A stretch of DNA of 46,775 nt from Sphingomonas yunnanensis (GCF_019898765.1 NZ_JAIOKB010000012.1:1-46775), one strand, 5' to 3'. Positions 25,552-33,560 are shown, counted from the stretch's first letter. Made by a program: numbers and translations. The notes: generated by a model not told the origin, from the sequence alone.

Positions 25552-27057
25552 TCAGCGGCTCACCGACAGGATGATCCGGCGGTAGCTGGTCAGGCTCGGC
25601 AAGCCGTCATCGGTCACCTCCAGCACGACGTGGATCGTGCCGCGATCGCACTTCGCCGCGCGCGTCGGCCACGGCGCGTCGCAGAGCCGCGTCGGCGTGA
25701 TCGCAGCAATCGCGCGGTCCGCGCCCGCGATCGTCACCACCGCGGACCGCTGCCCCGCGGGCTGCCCCGCCTCGGGATAGGCGTACCAGCGGTAGCGCAG
25801 CCGGCCGCGGTCGGGATCCGCGCTGGCGCTCGCGTCGAGCCGCAGCGTCTGCCCCAGCCGGACGTCGCGCCGCACCGTCGCCGTGCCGGTATCGCCGTCG
25901 ATGGCGGCGAGCGGAGCGTGATTGGCGCCGCTCCAGGGGCGGTACGTCCAGGCCATCCGTGCCGCGAAATCATGCTGGAAGGCAGTGCGCCAGCGCCAGA
26001 TCGTCGCCTGATCCGAGACGTGGGACCGGCCGTCGCGGCCGAACACCGTGTCGCGCGAGCTCAGCCGCAGCGTGTCGTCGCTGCCCTGCGTCCAGATCGC
26101 GCGGGTCTCGCCGGCGGGACGGCGAAGCACGTAGCGCCCGCCCCAGCCGCCCCAGTCGGGCTGGTCCTGGCGGTTGAGCCCGTTCGGGATCAGTCCGAGA
26201 AAGGCCGGCGTGTCGCCTTCCATGATATAGGCAAAGCGCAGATAATGCCGGGCGAGCGGCCCGTCGCCGCGGATGTGACGGTCGAGCCAGCCATTGGTCA
26301 CCGTGCGCGCGTCGGCCCCCGCGCCGTTGCGGTAGAAGACATCGCCGCTGATCCCGGTCCAGGTCGCCGCCGCATAGTCACCGCTGTCCTGCGACGAGGG
26401 CGAGACGATGAAGAACAGGTCGGGGAACTCGCGCCGGATCCACGCGCCCGAGTCGTCCTGGTCGGAGATGGCATAGACGCGCAGCCGCGACACGAACGCG
26501 CGCAGCGCGTCGGGCGATCGCGTCCGCCGCACGTCGTAGAGCGCCTGCGCCAGCGCGTTGGTGCCGCCCCAGGCGCTGATCCACAGCGGCCGCGCGTCGG
26601 CGCGGTCGGCCGCGGCGATGATCGCGCGGGACGCCGCGGAGGCATGGCCCTCGCCCACCCCCGCCATGCCATAAAGGGCAACCCCCTCGACGACGCGCCC
26701 GAGCAGTTCGTCCGCGGTCGGCCATCCCCGGGCGTGGCGCACCAGCTGCGGGCGCACGGCGCCATAGTCCGCGACGATCGCACGCAGCGTGGGCGCGTTC
26801 GTCGTGGTGCGCAGCCAGGTCGAGGTGACCGCGGCGAGCCCCTCGATGTCGATCGCCTGCGCGTAGAGCAGCAGCCGGACGAGCGACATCTGGTCGTCCG
26901 GCTCGTTGCCGATGTCGGTCAGGACGAAGAGGCGCGCCCGGTCGGTCGGCTGCGGCACCGGCGCGGCCACGATGTTCCGCGGCGCGGAGGCCGCGGCGCC
27001 TGGCACTGCCACAACCACGGCAATGCAGGCGTTGAGGAGAAAGCGCGAGGTCGTCAT
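25552..27057 (-). CDS. DUF1593 nucleoside-hydrolase-like protein, exported
   Basis: The protein has 501 residues from ATG 27057, with a signal peptide (A-C-I-A-V-V-V-A-V-P-G-A-A-A-S-A). The N-terminal domain carries T-D-I-G-N-E-P-D-D-Q-M-S (47-58), the acidic loop of nucleoside-hydrolase-fold proteins in the DUF1593 group. Later come W-G-G-T-N-A-L-A-Q-A-L and Y-A-I-S-D-Q-D-D-S-G-A-W-I. The C-terminal 110 residues form an immunoglobulin/PKD-like beta domain (L-R-L-D-A-S-A-S-A-D-P-D), as in cellulose-associated members. The family probably acts on carbohydrates or glycosides; the substrate is unknown. An upstream open extension to 27147 lacks signal-peptide logic. It faces the TonB-receptor terminator and stands alone. 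Confidence 0.85.
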   Translation of the reverse strand: MTTSRFLLNACIAVVVAVPGAAASAPRNIVAAPVPQPTDRARLFVLTDIGNEPDDQMSLVRLLLYAQAIDIEGLAAVTSTWLRTTTNAPTLRAIVADYGAVRPQLVRHARGWPTADELLGRVVEGVALYGMAGVGEGHASAASRAIIAAADRADARPLWISAWGGTNALAQALYDVRRTRSPDALRAFVSRLRVYAISDQDDSGAWIRREFPDLFFIVSPSSQDSGDYAAATWTGISGDVFYRNGAGADARTVTNGWLDRHIRGDGPLARHYLRFAYIMEGDTPAFLGLIPNGLNRQDQPDWGGWGGRYVLRRPAGETRAIWTQGSDDTLRLSSRDTVFGRDGRSHVSDQATIWRWRTAFQHDFAARMAWTYRPWSGANHAPLAAIDGDTGTATVRRDVRLGQTLRLDASASADPDRGRLRYRWYAYPEAGQPAGQRSAVVTIAGADRAIAAITPTRLCDAPWPTRAAKCDRGTIHVVLEVTDDGLPSLTSYRRIILSVSR

Positions 27058-27104
27058 TCGTACGAACGTCGCACCTCGCGGTCGGCTTCGACAGTGGCTG
27101 GGGC

Positions 27105-27569
27105 GTGCGCACGCGAACGATGCCGCCGCAGGCCGGGATCGGTGCACTAGCTCGTGAGGCAGGGTATAGCTACCGCGTCTACGCCTCCGATGAGCAGCGC
27201 CCGGCCGAGATGGGTGCCGGTGAGGAGCGGCAGCTCGTCAGCTGGGCGTCGCGCCGGATCGGCAGCAGGGTAGCGGTGCCGGATCTCGCGGCGGCCGGCT
27301 ACCGCTTCACGGGCGGCCGCCTCGTTGCGACGCCCCATGGGCCTGCACTCCTGCTGCTCTACGATCGCGCCGGTTGTGCCCGCCTCGCCGTGCTCAGCCG
27401 CCCGATGGACATCGACAAGGACGCGAGCATGGTCTCGACACGCTACGATGACGTGCAGCAGGTGAGTTGGGCAGACCAAGGGATCGGCTACAGTGTGGTC
27501 GCGCCGAGCGCGACGACCGGGCTTCAGCCGATCGCCGCGGCCATTCGAGACCAAGCCGGCTCGACGTAG
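27105..27569 (+). pseudogene. Anti-sigma factor, C-terminal fragment
   Basis: The conserved part starts near 27160: Y-R-V-Y-A-S-D-E-Q-R-P-A-E, then L-V-S-W-A-S-R-R-I-G-S-R-V-A-V-P-D-L, Y-R-F-T-G-G-R-L-V-A-T, a beta strand A-L-L-L-L-Y-D, and V-S-W-A-D-Q-G-I-G-Y-S-V-V-A. This is the periplasmic C-terminal half of ECF-type transmembrane anti-sigma factors in proteobacteria. The N-terminal zinc-binding sigma-binding part and membrane helix are missing, and no ECF sigma factor gene is adjacent. The formal start at 27105 adds only unrelated residues. Most likely a deletion remnant, not functional. It diverges from the DUF1593 gene. Confidence 0.65.
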
Positions 27570-27615
27570 CTCTTCGGGCTGCTGGCAATCCAATGCGTAG
27601 CCGCTCTCTTAATGT

Positions 27616-27685
27616 GCCGAGGGACCCAAAAGCGGACACTCGCAGCTTCCCGCCTGCTTACCAGGAGACGACATTCGTTCAGGTC
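27616..27685 (+). repeat. Dispersed intergenic repeat, copy A
   Basis: The core at 27623-27641 reads GACCCAAAAGCGGACACTC, and a GTTCAGGTC-like end lies at 27677. It overlaps the last codons of the LysR gene on the other strand. It is one of five related copies in the window. Confidence 0.6.
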
Positions 27686-28629
27686 GGAGGCAGCCGATGT
27701 CGCGAGTATTCCTCGCGGCGCTGCCGCCAACCGAAATCCTCTCCATCTGCGTGGCTCTTCGCAGCTTCGGCCAAGGCGTCGATGAAGACCCGAACCTTCG
27801 CCGACAAGGCTCGGTGGCTTGGATAGAGCGCGTGGATTGCGACCTCGTGGATACGTCCGGCAGGCCACAACCTGACAAGTCGCCCCTCCTCGACAGAAGC
27901 TTTGACGAGGAAGTCCGGAAGCCGTGCGATGCCGCAGCCGCCAAGGACGGCGGGCAGGATCGCTGCGGCGTCGGAGATGACGGCGTGCGGGCGGAATTCG
28001 GCGCTGCCCGCTTGTCCAGCTACGCCGTCGTGATAGGCCACCGCGCGATCCGCATAGTCGAGCAGCGTATGGGCATGAAGATCGATGGCGCGAAGTGGCG
28101 TGCCGCGCACTGCGAGGTAATCAGGACTCGCACACAGCCATGTTTGCGATGTCAGCAGGTGCTTCGCGATCAGATCGCTTTCGGCCAACGGGCCGACCCG
28201 GACAACCATGTCCACGAGCTCGGCCGGCATGTCGATGATGCGATCCTCGATCTTCAGCACTACGCGCACTTGCGGGAACTCCGCCATGAAGCGGGGCAAC
28301 ATCGGAGCGACCAGCGCGCTTGCGATCGTGAACGGCAGACTGATCCGCAACGTGCCGCTGGGCACGGCGGCAAGACTCTCGAGCGCCGCCCCTGCCTCGT
28401 CGACATCGGCGAGGATGCGAAGGGCGTGCGGCCTGAAAAGGGTGCCAGCGTCGGTCAGGCGCATATGCCGGGTCGAGCGATCGAGGAGGACGGCACCGAC
28501 CTGCTGCTCAAGCCTGGCCAATGCGCGACTGACCCCTGATTTCGGCAACCCAAGCGCCCTCGCCGCGGCCGAAACGCTCATCAGGTCGGTGATGCGCACG
28601 AAGGCACGAAGATCAGCCAGATCCATCAT
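27679..28629 (-). CDS. LysR-family regulator, next to an epoxide hydrolase gene
   Basis: This 316-residue protein has an N-terminal winged helix (L-A-D-L-R-A-F-V-R-I, with the S-V-S-A-A-A-R-A-L-G-L-P-K-S-G-V-S-R-A-L recognition region at about 18-37). A LysR substrate-binding domain follows, with L-R-I-S-L-P-F-T-I and G-C-G-I-A-R-L-P-D-F. It groups with the AaeR/PgrR-like branch by wording. It is divergently arranged with the epoxide hydrolase gene at 28722. A perfect GTTGCAT/ATGCAAC dyad (28631-28647) abuts its start, fitting autoregulation. The last few codons (R-E-E-Y-S-R-H-R-L-P-P-T) overlap dispersed repeat copy A, so the native C-terminus may have been slightly altered. Two adjacent ATGs are possible starts. 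Confidence 0.9.
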   Translation of the reverse strand: MMDLADLRAFVRITDLMSVSAAARALGLPKSGVSRALARLEQQVGAVLLDRSTRHMRLTDAGTLFRPHALRILADVDEAGAALESLAAVPSGTLRISLPFTIASALVAPMLPRFMAEFPQVRVVLKIEDRIIDMPAELVDMVVRVGPLAESDLIAKHLLTSQTWLCASPDYLAVRGTPLRAIDLHAHTLLDYADRAVAYHDGVAGQAGSAEFRPHAVISDAAAILPAVLGGCGIARLPDFLVKASVEEGRLVRLWPAGRIHEVAIHALYPSHRALSAKVRVFIDALAEAAKSHADGEDFGWRQRREEYSRHRLPPT

Positions 28630-28630
28630 T

Positions 28631-28647
28631 GTTGCATCGTATGCAAC
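28631..28647. promoter_or_regulatory. LysR-type operator dyad in divergent promoter
   Basis: GTTGCAT-CGT-ATGCAAC is a perfect 7-3-7 inverted repeat that contains the T-N11-A pattern of LysR boxes. A further half-site ATGCAAC occurs at 28682-28688 towards the epoxide hydrolase gene. Confidence 0.6.
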
Positions 28648-28721
28648 ACCTGTCGCGGATAGGCCATCTAATCAGGCAGCTATGCAACGACTATCCTTTC
28701 CCGACACGAAAGGATGGCACC

Positions 28722-29900
28722 ATGAGCGTCACGATCAATCAGGCCTGGCCCAATGGGGTGACGGCGTTCCCGATCCACATACCCGACGCCGACCTCAGCG
28801 ACCTCGCCGACCGGCTCGATCGCGTGCGCTGGCCCGACCCCGGCACGACCACAGATGGGCGTCAGGGGCCTGCTTTGCCGACAATTCGGCGATTGGTCGA
28901 GCGTTGGCGGGACGGCTACGATTGGCGGTCTACGGAGGCCATGCTCAACGGATGGGGCAGCAGCAAGACCGTCATCGACGGACTGGGCATCCACTTCCTG
29001 CACATCCGGTCCCCGCACGCGAATGCCACTCCACTGCTGCTGACGCATGGCTGGCCCGGCTCAATCCTTGAGTTCCGCGACCTGATCGGGCCGCTCACCG
29101 ATCCGCCATCGCATGGCGGCGATGCCGCGGACGCCTTCCATCTCGTGATCCCGGCGATGCCGGGCTTCGGCTTCTCGGACAAGCCGACCGAGCCCGGCTG
29201 GGGCGTGGGCCGTACCTCAGTGGCATGGGGGCAGCTGATGCAACGGCTGGGCTACGGCGACCGCTGGATGGCGCAGGCCGGAGACTGGGGGGCGGCGGTG
29301 ACGACAGCGCTGGCCCATATGCGCGCGCCCGGTCTCGCTGGCATCCACCTGAACATGGTGATGTTCCAGCCGACGCGCGAGGAGATGGCCGATGCAACGC
29401 CCGACGAGCAGCGGATGCTTGACGACGCCCGGCGCTACGACCGCGAGTTCTCAGGTTATATGAAACTGCAATGCACGCGCCCGCAGTCGATCGCATTTTC
29501 GCTGGCCGACTCTCCGGTAGGTCTGGCGAGCTGGATCTACGCGCTGTTCCAGGACGTATCCGACAGCGATGGTGAGCCCGAACGCGTGATCTCGCTCGAC
29601 CATCTCATCGACGATGTGATGCTCTACTGGCTACCAAACTCCGGGCCGAGTTCAGCGCGCTTCTACTGGGAGGCCGCGCAGGAGATGGCGCAGGGAATGC
29701 CACGCGGTCCTATCCCGTTACCGGCCGGGGTCAGCATGTTTCCTGGCGAGCAGGTTCGGCTCTCGCGACGCTGGGCTGAAACGCGCTTCGCGAACCTGCG
29801 CTTATTTGCCGAGGCGGACAGGGGCGGACACTTCGCAGCGATGGAGAACCCGCAGACGCTGGTCGAGCATATTCGATCGACCTTCCGTCTAATCCGGTAA
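28722..29900 (+). CDS. Epoxide hydrolase (alpha/beta fold with EHN domain)
   Basis: This 392-residue protein starts at ATG 28722 (AAAGGA seven bases upstream). The N-terminal about 100 residues are the EHN-type lid domain (F-P-I-H-I-P-D-A-D-L-S-D-L-A-D-R-L, W-R-S-T-E-A-M-L-N). The alpha/beta hydrolase core has H-G-W-P-G-S (109-114, oxyanion), the nucleophile Asp188 in Q-A-G-D-W-G, and the catalytic His370 in D-R-G-G-H-F-A-A-M-E-N-P. The nucleophile is Asp, so it is an epoxide hydrolase rather than an esterase. It is predicted to be a cytoplasmic enzyme making diols from small epoxides. It is controlled probably by the divergent LysR gene. A reductase gene, now broken, follows 15 bp downstream. 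Confidence 0.9.
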   Translation: MSVTINQAWPNGVTAFPIHIPDADLSDLADRLDRVRWPDPGTTTDGRQGPALPTIRRLVERWRDGYDWRSTEAMLNGWGSSKTVIDGLGIHFLHIRSPHANATPLLLTHGWPGSILEFRDLIGPLTDPPSHGGDAADAFHLVIPAMPGFGFSDKPTEPGWGVGRTSVAWGQLMQRLGYGDRWMAQAGDWGAAVTTALAHMRAPGLAGIHLNMVMFQPTREEMADATPDEQRMLDDARRYDREFSGYMKLQCTRPQSIAFSLADSPVGLASWIYALFQDVSDSDGEPERVISLDHLIDDVMLYWLPNSGPSSARFYWEAAQEMAQGMPRGPIPLPAGVSMFPGEQVRLSRRWAETRFANLRLFAEADRGGHFAAMENPQTLVEHIRSTFRLIR

Positions 29901-29915
29901 ACAGGGATCATCGCA

Positions 29916-30051
29916 GTGCACATCCTGGTCGTGATGGCACATCCTGCCGCCCCGTCGCTGACTCGCTCCGTTGCTTCCGCAATCGTCGATGCGTGCGCAG
30001 CGCTCGGGCATACCGTCGATCTCGTCGATTTGGTGGCGGAAGGGTTTGATC
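29916..30051 (+). pseudogene. Flavodoxin-fold NAD(P)H dehydrogenase, N-terminal fragment cut by IS6 element
   Basis: From GTG 29916 (AGGGA upstream) the product starts M-H-I-L-V-V-M-A-H-P, then S-L-T-R-S-V-A-S-A-I-V-D-A, G-H-T-V-D-L-V-D-L. This is the first Rossmann-like beta-alpha-beta unit of NQO1/KefF-type flavoproteins. After about 45 codons the sequence runs into the left end of the IS6-family element. No continuation is found on the other side, so the rest was deleted. It was probably cotranscribed with the epoxide hydrolase. Confidence 0.75.
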
Positions 30052-30884
30052 GGTACTGTCAGTCTAATGCGAACTCGTCTCTACACGATGCACCTCGCCC
30101 CCGGCTCGCGTCGGATCAGCTGGCGAGCGCCTGCCACTGAGCAAGCGCCGCGGAGCGGCGCTGCTTGTAGGTCTGGCGGTCGACAAGGTGGCGTTCGTGA
30201 TTGAAGTGATTGTGGACGTTGGCGTGAACCGAGGCGAACTTCTGTAAGGTTCGCATCTGGCGGAACCGCAGCATCGCCCGCTCGCGTCGTCGGAACGGCA
30301 GGTGCGAGTTCTCAACCCGGTTGTTGGTCCAGCGACCCACCTCCTGTTTCTCGCGGTTGCCGAGCTCACCGAGTGCAGCACCATAGGAGCGTAGACCGTC
30401 GGTGGTGATCGCCTCAGGCGAGCCGTGGCGCTTGAGCGCTTTCTTCATGAAGGCAAACGCAGCCTTCTTGTCGCGCGTTTTGGTGACGTAGCTCTCGAGG
30501 ATCTCACCTTCGTGATCGACGGCGCGCCACAGGTAGACCATCTCGCCGTTCAGCTTCACGTACATCTCGTCGAGGTGCCAGCGCCAGTGGCGAAAGCCCC
30601 GCATCCGGCTCACCCGCTGGCGCCGCACCTCGCCCGCGAACAGCGGACCGAACCTGTTCCACCACAGCCTCACCGTCTCGTGGTAGATGTCGATCCCGCG
30701 CTCGAACAGCAGGTCCTCCACGTTCCGCAGCGACGGAGGGAAGCGCACGTACATCAGCACTACCAACCGGATCACTTCGGGTGACGAGTTGAAGTAGCGA
30801 AACTTGCTAGCTGGCTTACGGGGGCGAGGCATGGGCCTCCTCTACCCCGGCGAGCGCCCCAGGTGCACTAGCTTTGACAGAGCT
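30052..30884 (-). mobile_element. IS6-family insertion sequence
   Basis: A single transposase gene is bounded by imperfect inverted ends. The left end reads GGTACTGTCAG (30052). The right end, on the other strand, reads AGCTCTGTCAAAG (ending 30884). They share CTGTCA at the same spacing, and IS6 ends typically begin GGnnCTGT. The flanking eight bases (GTTTGATC and ATTGTGGG) do not match, so there is no target duplication. The two sides come from different sites, as after IS6-mediated deletion. Confidence 0.8.
30116..30832 (-). CDS. IS6-family transposase
   Basis: The protein has 238 residues, the usual length for the family. The DDE triad is Asp88 in H-L-D-E-M-Y-V-K, Asp145 in T-T-D-G-L-R-S-Y, and Glu174 in N-N-R-V-E-N-S-H. 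The N-terminal F-R-Y-F-N-S-S-P-E-V-I and C-terminal F-R-R-R-E-R-A-M-L-R-F-R are both standard. The frame is intact, so the element may be active. IS6 enzymes transpose by copy-in/cointegrate and often cause deletions next to the element, which fits the lost reductase gene. Confidence 0.95.
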   Translation of the reverse strand: MPRPRKPASKFRYFNSSPEVIRLVVLMYVRFPPSLRNVEDLLFERGIDIYHETVRLWWNRFGPLFAGEVRRQRVSRMRGFRHWRWHLDEMYVKLNGEMVYLWRAVDHEGEILESYVTKTRDKKAAFAFMKKALKRHGSPEAITTDGLRSYGAALGELGNREKQEVGRWTNNRVENSHLPFRRRERAMLRFRQMRTLQKFASVHANVHNHFNHERHLVDRQTYKQRRSAALAQWQALAS

Positions 30885-30957
30885 ATTGTGGGTGCACGCC
30901 AGCCTGATGGCGCAACCGGTTTTTGCGGCCATGGGCGTCACCATCGTTGATGTCGGA

Positions 30958-30993
30958 CTGCCAAGTTTGCGGACCGGCCGCTTTGGGGTGCGT
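30958..30993 (+). repeat. Short dispersed repeat, type 2, copy 1
   Basis: This block around GTTTGCGGACCGGCCGCTTT matches 31890-31926 with few mismatches. It lies just right of the IS6 element, in a stretch with no recognisable gene (30885-31071). Confidence 0.55.
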
Positions 30994-31071
30994 CGGCCTG
31001 CGTAGGAACCCATGGTTCGTTCACTGGCTCCCTTCGACAGGATGGTGAAACAGGATTGCTTCCGCAGCCTA

Positions 31072-31533
31072 TTAACGAGCTTGCGGCTGCATAAGCTCTA
31101 CCGTGATGTGATCGGGACCTGAAACGTAGGTCACCAAAGTTCCCTTGCGCGGACCGCCCGCGATCGGCAGCGGCCCACCCTTGGCCTTCCATCCTGCTGC
31201 CTCGACGCGGGCAATGGCGGCATGAATGTCCTTCACGGTCAGCGCCAGATGGGCCGCTCCGATCGATCCGGCGCTGTTGGGCACCGCCCCGTTCTGGCGC
31301 CCCTTTGAATATTGCAGCAGTTCGACCACGTAGCCATCCGGTGCCTTGACGATCGCCGTTTTCACACTCGGATCATCGACACCCGTCACCTGATGGAGGA
31401 AGTCGCCCCCCATCTCCGATTGCCGCTCGAGCGTGAAGCCGAGCGCCTTCGTCCAAAAGCGAATGGCATCTTCCAGGGACGACACAGCGAAGCCCGTGTG
31501 ATCAACGGCAATCACATTTGCGGCGTCCGTCAT
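31072..31533 (-). CDS. VOC (glyoxalase/dioxygenase superfamily) protein
   Basis: The product has 153 residues from ATG 31533. Two beta-alpha-beta-beta-beta modules are visible: V-D-H-T-G-F-A-V-S-S-L-E-D-A-I-R-F-W through V-V-E-L-L-Q-Y, and A-H-L-A-L-T-V-K-D-I-H-A-A-I-A through H-I-T-V-E-L-M-Q-P. The metal-type residues His (first strand) and Glu (strand ends) are present in both halves, as in glyoxalase I-like enzymes. ATG 31533 has GAGAG at proper distance. The open frame extends to ATG 31605, which would add a signal-like but non-basic stretch (L-L-V-S-V-A-A-G-A-Q-A), so an exported form is the alternative. Substrate unknown. Confidence 0.8.
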   Translation of the reverse strand: MTDAANVIAVDHTGFAVSSLEDAIRFWTKALGFTLERQSEMGGDFLHQVTGVDDPSVKTAIVKAPDGYVVELLQYSKGRQNGAVPNSAGSIGAAHLALTVKDIHAAIARVEAAGWKAKGGPLPIAGGPRKGTLVTYVSGPDHITVELMQPQAR

Positions 31534-31759
31534 CTCTGTACTCTCACTGGGCCGCGCTTGCGGTGTCAGGGCCTGCGCGCCCGCTGCAACCGAGACCAGC
31601 AGCATGCGAACAATCTCGATGGTGACGCTCTAGCGCTCAGGGCTCTCCCTGAGAAGGATCGTAGAAGGGACGCCGTTCAAGCGATCGCGCCTTATGAATG
31701 GCCGTTACCGGGCGTCAGGATCACCGGCCTGAATGGCAGAGTGTGGGCAATCGCCGCCC

Positions 31760-31841
31760 CCTGCCCTATCGCACCGAGACCCAGAAGCGGTCATTCCCGA
31801 CACACTGCCCGCTTCCGAACTCCGGTCATCTGTTCATGTCG
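31760..31841 (+). repeat. Dispersed intergenic repeat, copy B
   Basis: The core GACCCAGAAGCGGTCATTC lies at 31778-31796, after a pyrimidine-rich CCCCTGCCCTATCGC lead. It ends with CTCCGGTCATCTGTTCATGTC (31820-31840), which is nearly identical to the end of copy C. Confidence 0.65.
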
Positions 31842-31889
31842 GCGTCCGAGGCATTCGGCCACTCGGCGCAGCTGTCTGACTGGCTCAAT

Positions 31890-31926
31890 CTGGCAGGTTT
31901 GCGGATCGGCCGCTTTCGGGTGCGGC
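31890..31926 (+). repeat. Short dispersed repeat, type 2, copy 2
   Basis: GTTTGCGGATCGGCCGCTTT with flanks matching 30958-30993. It lies 50 bp after copy B of the first repeat family, so the two may be parts of one larger degenerate unit. Confidence 0.55.
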
Positions 31927-32107
31927 AGCGCAAATAGCTGACGTTGGCTAGCGCCGCCCACCGTCCCGATTGGGATCGAGTTTTGAGAATGGGACAGGCT
32001 TCCCCAAACCTGTGGGAAGTACGATCTGAGAAGTGTATCGTCTGCCGCAGACACACGAACTAGCCCTGATTGGGTAACCAGGACCAGTCCCGATTTAGCT
32101 CTTGCAA

Positions 32108-33034
32108 TCAGCGCGCGATGCGAAGGATGATCTTCCCGCGCGCCCGGCCGGACGCCTGATAGACAAATGCCTCCGAAGCATCGACAAGCGGAGCGGCACG
32201 GTCCGTCAGTACGCGGACACCGCCAGCCACCTTATCCACCACGCTCGCGAGCCGGGCCGCATTCGACGAGTGGAAGACGAAGGTGGCACGAACGCTGTGC
32301 GCCTTGGCCATAGCCTCGTCAGGCGGTGACACCGTGGAGGCTAGGATGCCGCCCGCGCGCAGCACGCCGAACGAACGAACTTGCGTTTCGCCGCCGACCG
32401 TATCGACAACCACGTCTGCGTCGGACACGCGCGCGGCGAAATCCTCGTGGCGGTAGTCGATCACCACGTCCGCGCCGAGCCTTTCGACTACGGCGATGCC
32501 GTCCCCCGATGCGGTCGCGATCACGCGCGCGCCGGCGGCACGGGCGAACTGGATGGCGAAGCTGCCGACCCCGCCCGCACCGGCATGGATGAGGACCGTC
32601 TGTCCGGCTCTGAGGTTCGCCACATCGAACAGCGCCTGCCATGCCGTGCCTGCCGCCGTCGGAATACCGGCGGCATCCTCGAAGCCGATCGCATCGGGCA
32701 GCTTCACGAGTTGGTCCGCCGGCACGCGTGTGAACTCGGCGACGGCACCGCCGCTGGTCGGCGCCGTGCGGGCGACGATACGGTCGCCGATCGTCCAGCC
32801 GGTCACGTTGGCGCCGAGCGCCTCGACCGTGCCGCTGAGGTCGGTGCCGACCGTAGCCGGAAAGGTGAGCGGGAAGTAGCCGTGCATCGCCCCGCTCCAG
32901 AGCTTCACGTCGAGCGGGTTGAGCGCCGCGCAGGCGACACGCACGAGCACCTCGGTCGCGCCGGGCTGCGGCGTCTCGACCTCGACCAGCGCGGGATCGA
33001 CTTCGTAGCCGCTAAGCTGAAACGCCTTCATCAT
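32108..33034 (-). CDS. Zinc-free MDR NADPH:quinone reductase-type oxidoreductase
   Basis: This 308-residue medium-chain dehydrogenase/reductase has a GroES-like N-terminal domain (L-V-R-V-A-C-A-A-L-N-P-L-D-V-K) and a nucleotide site A-G-A-G-G-V-G-S at 151-158. It lacks the cysteine set of zinc alcohol dehydrogenases, so it belongs to the quinone oxidoreductase branch that reduces quinones or enones with NADPH. Its ATG overlaps the SnoaL stop by four bases, so the two are coupled. Both are read from a promoter that shares a 42-bp module with the SDR operon at 34583. A stress or electrophile-detoxification role under the neighbouring LysR protein is an inference. Confidence 0.88.
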   Translation of the reverse strand: MMKAFQLSGYEVDPALVEVETPQPGATEVLVRVACAALNPLDVKLWSGAMHGYFPLTFPATVGTDLSGTVEALGANVTGWTIGDRIVARTAPTSGGAVAEFTRVPADQLVKLPDAIGFEDAAGIPTAAGTAWQALFDVANLRAGQTVLIHAGAGGVGSFAIQFARAAGARVIATASGDGIAVVERLGADVVIDYRHEDFAARVSDADVVVDTVGGETQVRSFGVLRAGGILASTVSPPDEAMAKAHSVRATFVFHSSNAARLASVVDKVAGGVRVLTDRAAPLVDASEAFVYQASGRARGKIILRIAR

Positions 33035-33489
33035 GCCTGCTCGCTGGAGGCGCCCATCGCGCCCATCTGGTGCAACCAGCCGAACCAGTCCTCCATGTGC
33101 CAGGTGTGCGTCACCAGGCCGTTCTCGATGTGGTGAAACTCATGGATCGGCAGCGTGAAGGGGCGGCCGGTCGGCGCCACACCGAACCACTCGCCCTTGT
33201 GCGTGCCCGTGATCTCCGCGCGCACGCCGGCCCGGCCGGGCGCGCCGATGATCTCGTGGATCGTGACCTTTGCGTCGGGGAAGGCGGCGCTGAAGCCCCG
33301 GACCAGCGGCTTCATGCCATCACGGCCGGGCTCCTGGCCGGGTGCGAGCGGAATGTCCTGCCAGTCGGCCGTGAGAGCCTGATCGAGCAGATCGGGGTTA
33401 TGTTCGGAAAAGGCGCGGTACAGCGTTTCGACCGCCACGCGATCCTCCTCACTTAGGGTGCCGCCTACCGCAGCGTCGGGTTGAGCCAT
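33031..33489 (-). CDS. SnoaL-like (NTF2-fold) ester cyclase family protein
   Basis: The product is 152 residues with an NTF2-like cone: N-terminal helices (V-A-V-E-T-L-Y-R-A-F-S-E-H-N-P-D-L-L), then F-S-A-A-F-P-D-A-K-V-T-I-H-E-I-I-G, and the beta sheet E-I-T-G-T-H-K-G-E-W-F-G-V-A-P-T-G-R-P. The last is the pattern of SnoaL/ester cyclases. Such proteins act as cyclases, isomerases or hydrolases and often have unknown substrates. AGGAG precedes the ATG. It is the first gene of a two-gene operon with the MDR reductase and diverges from the LysR gene at 33576. Confidence 0.85.
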   Translation of the reverse strand: MAQPDAAVGGTLSEEDRVAVETLYRAFSEHNPDLLDQALTADWQDIPLAPGQEPGRDGMKPLVRGFSAAFPDAKVTIHEIIGAPGRAGVRAEITGTHKGEWFGVAPTGRPFTLPIHEFHHIENGLVTHTWHMEDWFGWLHQMGAMGASSEQA

Positions 33490-33518
33490 GCTCTATCTCC
33501 TTGATGACAGCAGAAGGG

Positions 33519-33560
33519 TAAGAGCCGGCGCCGCATCGTTGAAATAGATAGTCGGTATGT
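33519..33560 (-). promoter_or_regulatory. Shared 42-bp promoter/operator module, copy 1 (SnoaL-MDR operon)
   Basis: Read on the minus strand from 33560, this begins ACATACCGACTATCTAT and ends GGCTCTTA. It matches 34507-34548 upstream of the SDR operon at 29 of 42 ungapped positions. The two identical blocks are separated by a 7-base variable centre. It is the likely binding site of the LysR protein plus the core promoter. Confidence 0.65.

Larger units (their letters stand above)
31606..32107. other. Gene-free stretch with two repeat types
   Basis: About 500 bp between the VOC gene and the reductase gene. Open frames here are short, lack ribosome sites and resemble no family. The region holds repeat copy B (31760-31841) and repeat type 2 (31890-31926), which suggests accumulated repeat debris. 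Confidence 0.5.

Noticed and set aside
30044..30892. Target-site duplication flanking the IS6 element
   Set aside because: The eight bases on each side (GTTTGATC, ATTGTGGG) do not match.
31534..31605. Signal peptide extension of the VOC protein from ATG 31605
   Set aside because: Hydrophobic but lacks a basic start and a good ribosome site; kept only as an alternative.
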